A DNA stretch of 27,384 bases, from positions 1-27,384 of the forward strand of contig DKBG01000229.1 of the NCBI GenBank assembly GCA_002451155.1, in the 5' to 3' direction. Positions 6,515 through 15,200 of this stretch are shown piece after piece. The notes below the pieces were generated by a model. The model made no database searches. It saw only the letters and a program-made list of their open reading frames with translations, and was not told where the DNA came from. Made by a program: the position numbers and the translations under genes. Position 1 is the stretch's first letter; each line of letters starts with the position of its first letter. The DNA is from Ignavibacteria bacterium UBA6906 (GTDB lineage: Bacteria; Bacteroidota; Ignavibacteria; UBA10030; UBA6906).

Positions 6515-7042
6515 TTGAAGAGCAGGATCTTCGGACTACTCGTTTTTGCACTGGGATCTATGGTGATGGCGGGTGGGTGTAGCGGGTCGGCCCCGACCGG
6601 GCGGGAGTTGATTCTTACCGGATGGATTGAGGGGAGCCGGATCGTGAGCCCGGCGTTGCCCGGGTTCAGGGCCCGCTACGATACGGTGGCGGTCAATGAG
6701 GACCTGGCGGTGATGATTGGAGGGCTCTCGGGCGATCTGGAGACAGTAGTCTTCCTCGGGACATGGTGTGGTGACAGCAGGCGGGAAGTTCCGCACTTCA
6801 TGCGGATTGCAGAGAAGTCGGGGATACCAACCGAGCGGATCCGGTATTACGGACTTGACCGAACGAAGAAGAGTCCAGACGGGCTCACCGACGCCTATCG
6901 GATCGAACGGGTTCCCACCTTCATTTTTCTCGTGGGAGGGAAAGAGATCGGGCGGATCGTGGAACTTCCGCGTTCCACTCTTGAAGGTGATCTATTTGAG
7001 ATTCTTGTCGCGTACTCGAAACGGTCCGGTCAGGGCGACTGA
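6515..7042 (+). CDS. Thioredoxin-fold lipoprotein with a single active-site cysteine
   Basis: A predicted outer- or inner-membrane-anchored lipoprotein of 175 aa. The TTG at 6515 is chosen because AAGGA (6502-6506) precedes it and the product then starts with a normal lipoprotein signal: MKSRIF, a hydrophobic stretch and lipobox VMAGGC with C22. The thioredoxin fold follows, with FLGTWCGDSRREVP around C85 and a cis-proline motif RVPTF. The second cysteine of the usual CxxC is serine (S88), so it is unlikely to act as a normal disulfide oxidoreductase. It may bind thiols, act as a one-cysteine reductase or have lost redox work. It is divergent from queF and overlaps the opposite M48 gene by 13 bp. 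Confidence 0.85.
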   Translation: MKSRIFGLLVFALGSMVMAGGCSGSAPTGRELILTGWIEGSRIVSPALPGFRARYDTVAVNEDLAVMIGGLSGDLETVVFLGTWCGDSRREVPHFMRIAEKSGIPTERIRYYGLDRTKKSPDGLTDAYRIERVPTFIFLVGGKEIGRIVELPRSTLEGDLFEILVAYSKRSGQGD

Positions 7043-8016
7043 AACGCCATCGCCTTGAGCAGGGTGATCCTTTTCTCGATCGGTGGGTGCGTTGCGAACA
7101 GATCGGCGAGCAGTCCTTCGTGTTCATTGGCAGCCCGGCCAAGGGGATCGGCGATGCAGAGATGACCGGTTCCTTTTTTTATTGTCCGGGTGGGCTCGTC
7201 GGCGTCGTCGATCTTCCGAAGGGCCGATGCAAGAGCGCCCGGGTTGCGCGTCAGTTCAGCCGCGGAGGCGTCCGCAAGGTATTCTCGTTGTCGGGACACG
7301 GCCATAGCCAGAATCCTGGAAAGGACTGGTGCCAGGATGGCGGCCACAATCCATACAAGGAACAGGAACGCTCCTGCAGCCCCTCCGCCCCGGCCCGAAG
7401 AGGTCCGCCTTCGTCCTCCTCCCCACCGCAATGCCCGCAATCCGAATTCCGTCAGGAGCATCACCGCGCCGACGAGTGCGGCCACGACCGTCATAAGCCT
7501 GGTGTCGAGGTTTCGGATATGGCTCATCTCATGGGCGATCACTGCCTGTAGTTCTTCCCTCGTCAGTCTCTCCACGAGTCCCTCTGTTACCGCGATTGTG
7601 GCGTGCTCCGGATCTCTCCCTGTCGCAAACGCGTTTGGATCCCGATCGGGGATGAGGAAGAGCCGCGGACGAGTGATTCCGGCGGCAATAGCCATTTCCT
7701 CCGTAACATTAACAAGCTGCCGGTAGGATGGATCGTCGAGTGGGACCTGCCGTGCGGTTGCAGAGCCAAGGATGCTTGCGTCTCCGTGGTGCGAGCTCCT
7801 CAGTGCGGTGACGAACGCCAGTCCCGCCGTTGCGAAGGTCAGGAGCGGGAAGGGGATGCCGGTCGCCCGGGTCGGCGCGAGAGGATCAAATCCGAGAAGA
7901 TACGTGTCCAGTCCGAATCCAAGGAAGGTGAAGAAGAGAACGAACATCACCATCACGGCGACCGTCATCCGCCTGTTGCGCGCCTGTTGATCGTACAGGT
8001 TTCCCGCGGCGTTCAT
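7030..8016 (-). CDS. M48-family (HtpX-like) membrane zinc metalloprotease
   Basis: A membrane protease related to HtpX, which degrades damaged membrane proteins. The zinc site is H162-E-x-x-H166 (HEMSH), and the third ligand is the glutamate in the RQREYLADASAAEL segment. Hydrophobic segments occur at about 18-43, 55-72, 175-195 and 210-235; the first two anchor the N-terminus and the last pair flanks a glycine- and arginine-rich loop. The C-terminus has the family's ATHPPIEKRI motif. At 328 aa it is slightly longer than E. coli HtpX (293 aa). It follows lemA by 3 bp and the two are almost certainly co-transcribed, a pairing common in bacteria. Confidence 0.93.
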   Translation of the reverse strand: MNAAGNLYDQQARNRRMTVAVMVMFVLFFTFLGFGLDTYLLGFDPLAPTRATGIPFPLLTFATAGLAFVTALRSSHHGDASILGSATARQVPLDDPSYRQLVNVTEEMAIAAGITRPRLFLIPDRDPNAFATGRDPEHATIAVTEGLVERLTREELQAVIAHEMSHIRNLDTRLMTVVAALVGAVMLLTEFGLRALRWGGGRRRTSSGRGGGAAGAFLFLVWIVAAILAPVLSRILAMAVSRQREYLADASAAELTRNPGALASALRKIDDADEPTRTIKKGTGHLCIADPLGRAANEHEGLLADLFATHPPIEKRITLLKAMAFQSP

Positions 8017-8019
8017 GAC

Positions 8020-8586
8020 CTACCGCTTCAGGGAAAGGTCGACCTTTGGGACCTCCCGTTCAGTAGTGTCGGTGATCTCGAACAGTTCCGCCGGGAGGAA
8101 TCGGAAGAGCGTGGCGATGATATTGCCGGGGAAAACCTGCTGGGTGATATTGAATTTCGTGGCGATGTCGTTGTAGAACTGTCGGGCGAAGCCGATCCTG
8201 TTTTCTGTGCTCGAGAGTTCTTCCTGCAGTTGCCGGACGGTCTCGTTGGATTTCAGGGTCGGATAGTTTTCGGCAAGGGCGAAGAGACGGCCGAGCGCGC
8301 CCGTGAGCGCCTGCTCTTTCACTGCCGAGTCGGCGACCCCCGTTGCTGTTGTCGCGGCGTTTCGCGCGGTAATGACTTTCTCGAGAGTGTCCTGTTCAAA
8401 TTCCATATAGCCCCTGACCGTGCTGACCAGATTTGGAATGAGATCATGCCTCCGTTTCAGCTGGACATCGATCTGCTTCCATCCGTTCTGGACCTGGTTA
8501 CGGAGCGTCACGAGGCGGTTGTACTGCGCGATGACCCAGATTGCGATCACCGCGACGAGGAGAAGTGGAATCATAAGCATGAACAT
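8020..8586 (-). CDS. lemA: LemA family protein
   Basis: A 188-aa protein with one N-terminal membrane helix (about 3-20) and a long helical domain. LemA proteins are of uncertain biochemical function and are often genetically linked to HtpX-like or TPM-domain proteins in envelope stress. The family signature is clear: QYNRLVTLRNQVQNGWKQ, then DVQLKRRHDLIPNLV, AENYPTLKSNE, and the C-terminal RFYN-like FARQFYND with FPGNIIA. The ATG at 8586 has a CAGGAA ribosome site. It ends in TAG 3 bp before the M48 gene. It is divergent from the large TPR gene. Confidence 0.95.
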   Translation of the reverse strand: MFMLMIPLLLVAVIAIWVIAQYNRLVTLRNQVQNGWKQIDVQLKRRHDLIPNLVSTVRGYMEFEQDTLEKVITARNAATTATGVADSAVKEQALTGALGRLFALAENYPTLKSNETVRQLQEELSSTENRIGFARQFYNDIATKFNITQQVFPGNIIATLFRFLPAELFEITDTTEREVPKVDLSLKR

Positions 8587-8659
8587 GGGGGCATTCCTGA
8601 AGTGGTGAGGATCGAGCGAAACCTACTCAGAAATGAGAGGGAAATCAAGCGTCAGTTTG

Positions 8660-8688
8660 TTGACATTCGACATGTGAATGGATATATT
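8660..8688 (+). promoter_or_regulatory. Strong sigma70-type promoter of the TPR/FlgO-like gene
   Basis: TTGACA (8660-8665) and TATATT (8683-8688) are separated by exactly 17 bp, about 60 bp before the start codon. The eleven bases ATGGATATATT at its downstream end recur exactly at 11318-11328, before the neighbouring coiled-coil gene. Confidence 0.75.
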
Positions 8689-8748
8689 TTTCTGTTTCGT
8701 GCGGCCTGATGCACACGGCGCTCATTGACGGACTAAACGGTACGTATA

Positions 8749-11226
8749 GTGATGGACGCGGACGAACAGAACGACCAGGGAAAATCCGACCGGGAGAAGT
8801 TCCTAGAAGAAATCCGGCGGCGGGCTGAGGAGGCGGAATTGAAGCGGCTCGAGGAGGATGAGACCGACGATGGCGGTGACTCTCCTGCCGACCTTCCGGT
8901 TCCGGAGCCTCCTCAGGCGGCCGCACCCTCCACGCCGCAAGACCCCGTTCCATTTTCTGTCACGCCTCCGGATCAATCGACTCTTGCGCCCAAGGCGGTC
9001 CGTGAGCAGAAGATCCTTGTGTTAAGGGAGCGTCTTGGAATTGCACTCGACCGAGGGAGAGTGGACAAGGCAGCCGAGTTGCTCGAGGAGCTGAGCGAAT
9101 TGGTACCGGATAGCCCTGACCTTGCTCATCTACGGGATCGTCTGGCCTCCGCGCGGCAGGGACAGGCACCGGGGCAAGAGAAGCGCCGGCCGGTCTCCTC
9201 GATACGTCCTTCCGGCGACTCGACGGTATCCCGCGATCGTCGCACGACTCAGAAGAAGCTCATTGAACTGCTGGAAACAGCGGGGGACCTGTACCAGCAG
9301 GAGAAGTATGATAAGGCGCTGGCGTCGGTCGAAGAGCTCCTGGCGGCGGATCCGGAGCATGAAGAGGGGCAGAAGCTCCGTCAGCAGATACAGAAAGCGC
9401 AGCGCATTGCGGACTTAATCAAGCGGGAGGAGGCACGGTCGAAGGCGGAGCGTGCGTCGATGAGGGCCGAGGAACCTGAGCGTCCCCCGGTCGTCGAGAA
9501 GGGGGGTGACCCATGGGGGTCTTCTGAGCCCGTCCCGCCGCAGGAAACTGGTCTGGAACTCCCTCCCGAGGAGAAGGGACCCGTCGGTCCTCCAAAACCC
9601 CCAGTTATGAACAGGATTGCCAACAAGGTTTCGCGGGTGCGAATTCCCGTCAAGCCGATCCTCACCATCGTGCTTGTTCTCGTGGCTGCCCTGTTGACCT
9701 ACTTTGTCGTGGACAACATTCGCAACGCTGTCATTCCGCCGAGTACGACGATTCTTGTCTATCCCGGGGTTGCGCTTTCGGGCGACAGCACTGTCTCGTG
9801 GACGGTGGACGGGTTGACGGACGAACTGATCAGGGACCTGACTGCTGTTACTGACCTGCGGGTATTCGGTTCAGGAACGACAGTTGCATTCAAGGGAACG
9901 CAACGGGAGGTCCTGAAGACTGCCCGGGGGCTCGGCGCGAATTTCGCGTTTCAGCTGGGCGTTGTCCGATCCGGGGAGCACCTGTTGCTGCAGCCTGCGC
10001 TGTATGATACGCTCGAGGGGAAGGCAATCTGGAACACGCAGATTGAGACGACCGTGCGCGAACTGGCCGCCGTGCGTCAGGAGATTGTTCGTCGGGTGCT
10101 GGCGTTCATGCAGGTGAAGCCGACTGTGGAAGAAGACGCGGTGATCGGGCGGAGCGGGACAAGCAACCCGGAGGCCTATGATGTGTATTTACATGGGCGT
10201 GCACTGCTGGCGCAGCCCGGGCGCACCATGTCCGGGGAGGCCATCCGGGTATTGACGCAGGCTGTTGGGATGGATTCTCTCTTTCCGGACGCGCAGGCCG
10301 CGCTTGGATGGGCATATGTCCGGGCGTATGAGGCGGATCGCGGGGCTCCCCAACGGTACCTGGACGAAGCGAGAATTCGTGTGCAGCGCGCGGCGTCACT
10401 CGCCCCGCGGAACGCAGAGGCATTCAGGGTCTGGGGAGTAGTCGAGTATTACCGATCCGCCCGTCGGCAGGCGGTCGAGCGTCTTCAGCAGGGCCTTGGA
10501 ATTGCGCCTGGTGATCCGGAGTCGCAGCGTCGTCTTGCTCTGGCAATGCTTGCGCTTGGTGATCCCGAGGAAGCGAAGAAGTCCGCCAATCAGGCGATCA
10601 GAGACGATCCGGGCGAAATCGACTCGTACGTCGTGCTGGGTCAGGTATACCAGTTCAGTGACGAGTTCGGGGACGCGGCGCGCGCCTATGAGCAGGGCAG
10701 CAGACTAGCGTCTGATCGGAGTGAATACAGCAGCGGTGCCCTGGTTGACGTTCTGGTGTTCATGCGGGAGAGCGACCGGGCTATTGCGATCCTGAACGAC
10801 AGACTTGCCCGTGCGCGGGACAGTTTTATTGATTACTACAAACTGGGCCGTGTCCAGCAGACTGCAGGCAAGCCGAAGGCAGAGTGGACAGCCTCGCTTG
10901 AGCGGGCAAAGGTTCTTGTTGATGATCGTCTCAGGGCAGCGCCGCAGGATCCAGGATTGCTCTCCTGGAAGGCTCTCATTCACACCCGACTGGGTGAGTT
11001 CCGCGAGGCACTCGCAGCGGTCAAGGCGGCCGAGGGAGTAGATCCCGAGGATCCGCGCGTGCTCTACAACGGCGCCCGTATGTATGCACTGCAGCGCGAT
11101 CGGGAGAAGGCATTCACCTATCTGCGACGGGCTGTTGCCAGGAGGTACGATCTGGCCCGCATTATGGACATGGATTTCTACAATCTTCGTCGGGACGAGG
11201 AGTTTATTCGGATCGTTTCGGGGTAA
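8749..11226 (+). CDS. Membrane-anchored TPR protein with FlgO/TolB-like domain
   Basis: An 825-aa multi-domain protein of unknown role. In order: a charged, coiled N-terminus (1-50); a proline-rich linker; a TPR-like helical module (about 175-215, with YDKALASVEELLAADPEH); another proline-rich linker; one membrane helix (304-323); a FlgO/TolB-like alpha-beta domain (about 330-455, starting STTILVYPGV and including a DGLTDELIRDL segment); and TPR repeats to the end (480-825). The FlgO-plus-TPR half is known from CadC-like regulators, adenylate cyclases and Ser/Thr kinases, but here no DNA-binding, cyclase or kinase domain is present. The start is GTG 8749 or ATG 8752, both without a clear SD. 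It probably works with the next gene, which shares its N-terminal TPR module and promoter type. Confidence 0.8.
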   Translation: MMDADEQNDQGKSDREKFLEEIRRRAEEAELKRLEEDETDDGGDSPADLPVPEPPQAAAPSTPQDPVPFSVTPPDQSTLAPKAVREQKILVLRERLGIALDRGRVDKAAELLEELSELVPDSPDLAHLRDRLASARQGQAPGQEKRRPVSSIRPSGDSTVSRDRRTTQKKLIELLETAGDLYQQEKYDKALASVEELLAADPEHEEGQKLRQQIQKAQRIADLIKREEARSKAERASMRAEEPERPPVVEKGGDPWGSSEPVPPQETGLELPPEEKGPVGPPKPPVMNRIANKVSRVRIPVKPILTIVLVLVAALLTYFVVDNIRNAVIPPSTTILVYPGVALSGDSTVSWTVDGLTDELIRDLTAVTDLRVFGSGTTVAFKGTQREVLKTARGLGANFAFQLGVVRSGEHLLLQPALYDTLEGKAIWNTQIETTVRELAAVRQEIVRRVLAFMQVKPTVEEDAVIGRSGTSNPEAYDVYLHGRALLAQPGRTMSGEAIRVLTQAVGMDSLFPDAQAALGWAYVRAYEADRGAPQRYLDEARIRVQRAASLAPRNAEAFRVWGVVEYYRSARRQAVERLQQGLGIAPGDPESQRRLALAMLALGDPEEAKKSANQAIRDDPGEIDSYVVLGQVYQFSDEFGDAARAYEQGSRLASDRSEYSSGALVDVLVFMRESDRAIAILNDRLARARDSFIDYYKLGRVQQTAGKPKAEWTASLERAKVLVDDRLRAAPQDPGLLSWKALIHTRLGEFREALAAVKAAEGVDPEDPRVLYNGARMYALQRDREKAFTYLRRAVARRYDLARIMDMDFYNLRRDEEFIRIVSG

Positions 11227-11400
11227 TCCTTCCGGGTGATCCTGCCTGAGCCCTTCCCTTTCGGTTGCGCGTTCCCTCCTCCGGCCCCGGGTGGGCACGT
11301 TGACAATCCCCGCTATTATGGATATATTAGCGCGAATATGCAGGCAAATTCGGGCATGAATTCCGCCCGCCTCTTCATGTTTACCCACAGATAAAGAGCC
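11227..11400 (+). promoter_or_regulatory. Strong sigma70-type promoter and leader of the coiled-coil gene
   Basis: Within this 174-bp gap TTGACA (11300-11305) and TATATT (11323-11328) are separated by 17 bp, followed by a leader of about 65 nt. The arrangement is identical to that at 8660-8688, so the second gene can be transcribed on its own. An in-frame TAA at 11392-11394 rules out a coding start upstream of 11395. Confidence 0.75.
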
Positions 11401-14217
11401 GTGACAGGTCTGGACGACGCGGTACGACAGGAGCAGCGAAAGAAAGCGGGCGATTTCTTGAAGATGGCTGACAAGCTCTTCAAGGCCGGCGACTTCGACG
11501 GTGCCGCCAAGCTCGTCCAGAATGCCATGGCGACGGATCCCCAGAATCCGTACGCGATTGCGTATCACGAGCGAATCAAGTCTGCAATAGAACAACGCAA
11601 GCGCGACAAGTCGAAGGCGGAGGAAGAACAAGCTCAAGCCGCCGCGCCCCCACCCGTTCCTTCGCCCCCTACTGCCCCTGCAACCCCGTCCCCGGCCGAT
11701 GCTGTGAAGCGTGCAGCTTCAACCGTCACCAAGGCCGAACAAGAGCGCCGAATTGGCCAGATTGACTCGCAGCGGGAAGCGGTCATGGAGGAGGCCAGGC
11801 GCAACGCAATCTCGGAGGCCAAGAAGAAAGCGGAGGAGGAGACAAAGCGTAAGGCGGAGGCCGAGGCGCACCGTAAGGCTGCTGAGGAAGTACGTCGAAG
11901 GCTCGAAGAGGCGAACAAGAAGCTTGAGGAGGAACGGAAGCGGTATGAGGAGGAGCTGCATCTGAGGCAGGTGGTGGAGGCGGAAAAACGGAAAGAAGAG
12001 GAAGAACGCCGGCAGAGGGACGAGGCGGAGCGCAAAAAAGCCGAGGAACTCGCCCGGGGACAGATGCAGCAGGACGCAGAGCGGAGACTGGCGGAAGAGC
12101 GGAAGCGGATCGAGGAAGAAACCCGGCAGAGAATGGACGAGGAGCGGAAGCGTCTCGAAGAAGAGATGCAGCTCAGATTGGAGGAGGAACGCCGGAAGAT
12201 CGGAGAGTTGCGCTCGCGGGAAGAGCAGGCGGTTGTCGAGTTGCGGAAGGCGGAAGCGGAGAAGCTTCGGCAGGCAGAAGAGGAATCGAAGAAGAGGCTT
12301 GAAGCGGAGCGGAAGCGGATTGAGGAGGAGATTCAGGCGAGGGCCCGTGAGGAGCGGAAGCGTCTCGAGGAACTTCACAAGCGGGAGCAGGAGGCGGCGG
12401 AGTCAAGACGGAAGGCAGACGAATCCCGTCTCCGGGAAATCGAAGAACAGGTGCACCGCAAGCTCGAAGAGGAACGCGAGCGACTCGCACTGGAGAAGCA
12501 AAAGATGGAGGAGGAGACGCACGCCCGCATTGAAGAAGAGCGGAAGCGTCTTGAGGCGGAGAAGCTCAAGGAGATTGAAGAGGCGGCCGAGAAACGGCTG
12601 GAAGAGGAACGTGCCCGGCTCGTGGCTGAGCGGGAAAGAATCGAGGCTGATGTCCAGCGTCATCTCGAAGAAGAGCGCCGGAAGCTTGATGAGGCACGTC
12701 AGGTGGAAGAGGGCCTCCGGAAGGAGGCCGAGCATGAACTCATGAGCCGTGCCGAGGAGGAGCGACGCAAGTATGAGCAGAAATTCAAACAGGAGCAGGA
12801 GGAGTACGAAGAACGACGGCGGCTGGAGGAGCAGCGGCTGAAGGAGATGGAGGCGGAAGCGGAGCGGAAGCTTGAGGAGGAGCGTGCTCGTCTTGCCGAG
12901 GAACGAAGGAAGATCGAAGAAGAAACCGCAGCGAGGCTGTCGGGCGAGAAGCAGCGACTGGAGGAGCATTTCAGAAAAGAGCAGTATGATGACATGGAGG
13001 CCCGCCGGCGCTCGGAGGAAGACGTCCGCCGGCAGCTGGAGGAAGAATTCAAGAAGAAGCTTGCTGAAGAGCGGGAGCATCTGCTCGAAGAGCAACGGAA
13101 ACTGATTGAGGCAGAGCGGCGGAAGATCGAGGAGGAAGCGCGGCGGAACGTGGATGAGCAGCGTGCACAGATCAAAGAAGAGGAGCTGCGTCAGGCTGAG
13201 GAAGCGAAACTGCGCGCAGAGGAGGAGGAGCGAAACCGTCGTGCCGAGATGGAGGCTCTCCGGGCAAGAGAGGAAGCAGAGACGCGACGATATGAACAAG
13301 CGGTCCGGGAGGCGATCGAAGAGGGACGGCGGCTGGCGCAGGCAAAGAAGATACGGGCCAGCATTGACAGGGCAAAAGAGCATGTAACCTCTGCCCAGTT
13401 TGACGAGGCCCTCAAGGAGATTACGAAGGTCTTCAAGCTTGACCCCGCAAACGCCGACGGACGCGCGTTCGAGCAGACAATCTACGCGGCCCGTGAGGAG
13501 TATGTTCGGCGGGAAAAGGAATCTGAGCGATTGCAGGAGGAGCAGCGCCTGAAGGTTGAGGAGATCCGCAAGAAGCTCGAGGACCGTGCGCAGCGGGATG
13601 AAGAGGAGCGGCAGCGGCGGGCCATCCGGGACTCGAAGATCGGGGGGTGCCTGATGAAAGCCCGTGACTTCCTCCGCGAGGCGAGGTTCGACAAGGCCTT
13701 GAGCGAGATCGAGACTGTCTACGCGATGGATCCCGGTAACCCAGAGGCCCAGGATCTCGAGGTACAAATCTTGAACGCACAGCGGAAATCGGCGGATGTG
13801 CGTGCGATTGCCCGGGTACGCACGAAACAGGGAGAGCAGTGGAAAAAGGAGGAGGAGGAAAAGCAGCGTGCGGCGGACGAGGACCGCGAGAATCTCCGGA
13901 TCGAATCATCGGCAACGTACCGAAATATGATCAAGCAGGCCTGGATCGATGGTATGCCTACGAAAGAGGAGCAATCGATGCTTGAAGTTGTCCGCCTCTC
14001 CCTTGGAATCCCGGAAGGAGAGCATGAGCTTGTCGAGCGTGAGGTGCAGCTAGAGGCGTACGCGGAGGCACTCCAATCGGCATGGAGAAACGGCCTTATC
14101 GCCCCGGACGATGAGACGACCCACGAGAAACTCCGGCAGCTGTACGGCGTCAGTCTCGAGGATCACCAGGCTATCCAGGTGAGCCTCGGCTTACCAGGCG
14201 AGAATTCCTCCGCGTAA
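11401..14217 (+). CDS. Giant coiled-coil protein flanked by TPR-like modules
   Basis: A 938-aa soluble protein with no signal peptide or membrane helix. Domains: a TPR-like module (16-55, KAGDFDGAAKLV and DPQNP); an alanine/proline-rich hinge (about 75-105); an almost unbroken charged helix (about 110-645) rich in Glu, Arg, Lys; two further TPR-like modules (651-700 and 751-800, each with FDxAL and DPxN); and two related C-terminal helical repeats (840-882 and 887-930, pattern Y, AW, G, E/D, L, L-G-I/V-S, H). In the rod a 15-residue unit recurs, for example RLAEERKRIEEETRQ. The start is GTG 11401, with only a weak AAAGAG before it. I do not recognise a named family. It resembles bacterial scaffold or filament proteins in shape; that is inference from form only. 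Confidence 0.75.
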   Translation: MTGLDDAVRQEQRKKAGDFLKMADKLFKAGDFDGAAKLVQNAMATDPQNPYAIAYHERIKSAIEQRKRDKSKAEEEQAQAAAPPPVPSPPTAPATPSPADAVKRAASTVTKAEQERRIGQIDSQREAVMEEARRNAISEAKKKAEEETKRKAEAEAHRKAAEEVRRRLEEANKKLEEERKRYEEELHLRQVVEAEKRKEEEERRQRDEAERKKAEELARGQMQQDAERRLAEERKRIEEETRQRMDEERKRLEEEMQLRLEEERRKIGELRSREEQAVVELRKAEAEKLRQAEEESKKRLEAERKRIEEEIQARAREERKRLEELHKREQEAAESRRKADESRLREIEEQVHRKLEEERERLALEKQKMEEETHARIEEERKRLEAEKLKEIEEAAEKRLEEERARLVAERERIEADVQRHLEEERRKLDEARQVEEGLRKEAEHELMSRAEEERRKYEQKFKQEQEEYEERRRLEEQRLKEMEAEAERKLEEERARLAEERRKIEEETAARLSGEKQRLEEHFRKEQYDDMEARRRSEEDVRRQLEEEFKKKLAEEREHLLEEQRKLIEAERRKIEEEARRNVDEQRAQIKEEELRQAEEAKLRAEEEERNRRAEMEALRAREEAETRRYEQAVREAIEEGRRLAQAKKIRASIDRAKEHVTSAQFDEALKEITKVFKLDPANADGRAFEQTIYAAREEYVRREKESERLQEEQRLKVEEIRKKLEDRAQRDEEERQRRAIRDSKIGGCLMKARDFLREARFDKALSEIETVYAMDPGNPEAQDLEVQILNAQRKSADVRAIARVRTKQGEQWKKEEEEKQRAADEDRENLRIESSATYRNMIKQAWIDGMPTKEEQSMLEVVRLSLGIPEGEHELVEREVQLEAYAEALQSAWRNGLIAPDDETTHEKLRQLYGVSLEDHQAIQVSLGLPGENSSA

Positions 14218-15105
14218 TCATTCCCCCCTCTTCTGCCCTGTTCCACGTATCTTCCCGAGCAGGATCCACCGTCTGTAGGCAATACACCCCCCCCAGACAG
14301 CGTTCATGGCGAGGCAATTCCAGAGCAGGTAGAGTTCAAGAGCGTCTGCCACCGAAAACATCATCAGGAGAAAGAGCTCCGTCCCGATGCCGATGAGTCC
14401 CGAAAGCAGGAGGGCCGTCGGGTCGGAGTACCAGCGACGAACATCCGTTTCGTTGCTGAGCAACGTCCGACCTGCCCGGCGGTCCAGATTCTGGACGAAC
14501 GCATCCTGCCAGCCATACAGGAGAAGAAAAATGCGCTGGAGCAGAAGGGCGCGGCGGTCGCCTTCGAGATCAGCAGGCAGTATTTCCTCGGAAGTGCGGT
14601 TGGTCGTATAGGAATTCCGGATGTGGAGAAATGATGTCTGGTAGAACACATGGTACGAAACCCGGAGAGAGATTCCGGCGAATGCGAGAGCGCTCAGCAG
14701 GGCGAACAGAGGGTTGCCGCTTGACGTAACGAGCGTGTAGCCGATGGCTGTGAAGATGGCGAGGTTGACGAGGATATCGCCAATAGAATCGAGAAACCTT
14801 CCGATCCGGCTATACTGCTTTTTCGCGCGTGCGAGCTGGCCGTCTGCGGAATCGAGAAGATCTTTCATGGTGACTGTGAGTCCGGCAATCGCAGTCCACA
14901 GGGGGGATCCAGGGAGATAGAGCATGGCGGCGATCAGTCCGACGCAGACTGATGCGAGGGTCACCTGGTTCGGGGTCACCCGGGTGGAACGGAGAATGCG
15001 GACGATCAGGCCGGCGAGCGGACGGAGGAGATACGTATTGATCAGCTCATCCGACTCTCTCGCTTTGATTGTCTCGTCGTAGGAATAGTCTGGTGGAGGG
15101 GACAT
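14218..15105 (-). CDS. CDP-alcohol phosphatidyltransferase family membrane enzyme
   Basis: Transfers a phosphatidyl or related group from a CDP-alcohol to an acceptor alcohol in phospholipid or polar-lipid synthesis. The full family signature DxxDGxxARx8GxxxDxxxD is visible as DSADGQLAR followed by GRFLDSIGD; with numbering from the TTG at 15138 the key acids are D96, D99, D117 and D121. About five or six hydrophobic segments follow. An insertion between the signature and the last two helices (roughly 170-240) is longer than in the smallest family members. I prefer the ATG at 15105, which gives MSPPPDYSYDETIK, over TTG 15138; neither has a clear SD. The product (phosphatidylinositol, glycerol-phosphate or other) cannot be told. 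It is convergent with the coiled-coil gene with no gap. Confidence 0.88.
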   Translation of the reverse strand: MSPPPDYSYDETIKARESDELINTYLLRPLAGLIVRILRSTRVTPNQVTLASVCVGLIAAMLYLPGSPLWTAIAGLTVTMKDLLDSADGQLARAKKQYSRIGRFLDSIGDILVNLAIFTAIGYTLVTSSGNPLFALLSALAFAGISLRVSYHVFYQTSFLHIRNSYTTNRTSEEILPADLEGDRRALLLQRIFLLLYGWQDAFVQNLDRRAGRTLLSNETDVRRWYSDPTALLLSGLIGIGTELFLLMMFSVADALELYLLWNCLAMNAVWGGCIAYRRWILLGKIRGTGQKRGE

Positions 15106-15200
15106 GGATTCGACCCGGGTGCGGGTAGAGGTAATCAAGGGATGATCCGCCGAAAATCAAGAGCGACCGGGGCTCCAGAGCGCGGCTGGAGCCGGGGCGG

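Noticed and set aside
7603..8709. 368-aa plus-strand open frame
   Set aside because: It is antisense to the well-supported M48 protease and lemA genes and has no recognisable motif.
10705..11637. 310-aa minus-strand open frame
   Set aside because: It is antisense to the end of the TPR gene and the start of the coiled-coil gene and crosses the promoter at 11300-11328; no family pattern.
12403..13767. 454-aa minus-strand open frame, leucine- and phenylalanine-rich, opposite the coiled-coil gene
   Set aside because: It is the complement of Glu/Lys/Arg-rich codons, which leave long stop-free frames on the other strand. The same holds for the serine/arginine-rich frames at 11634-12035, 11719-12378 and 12699-13175.
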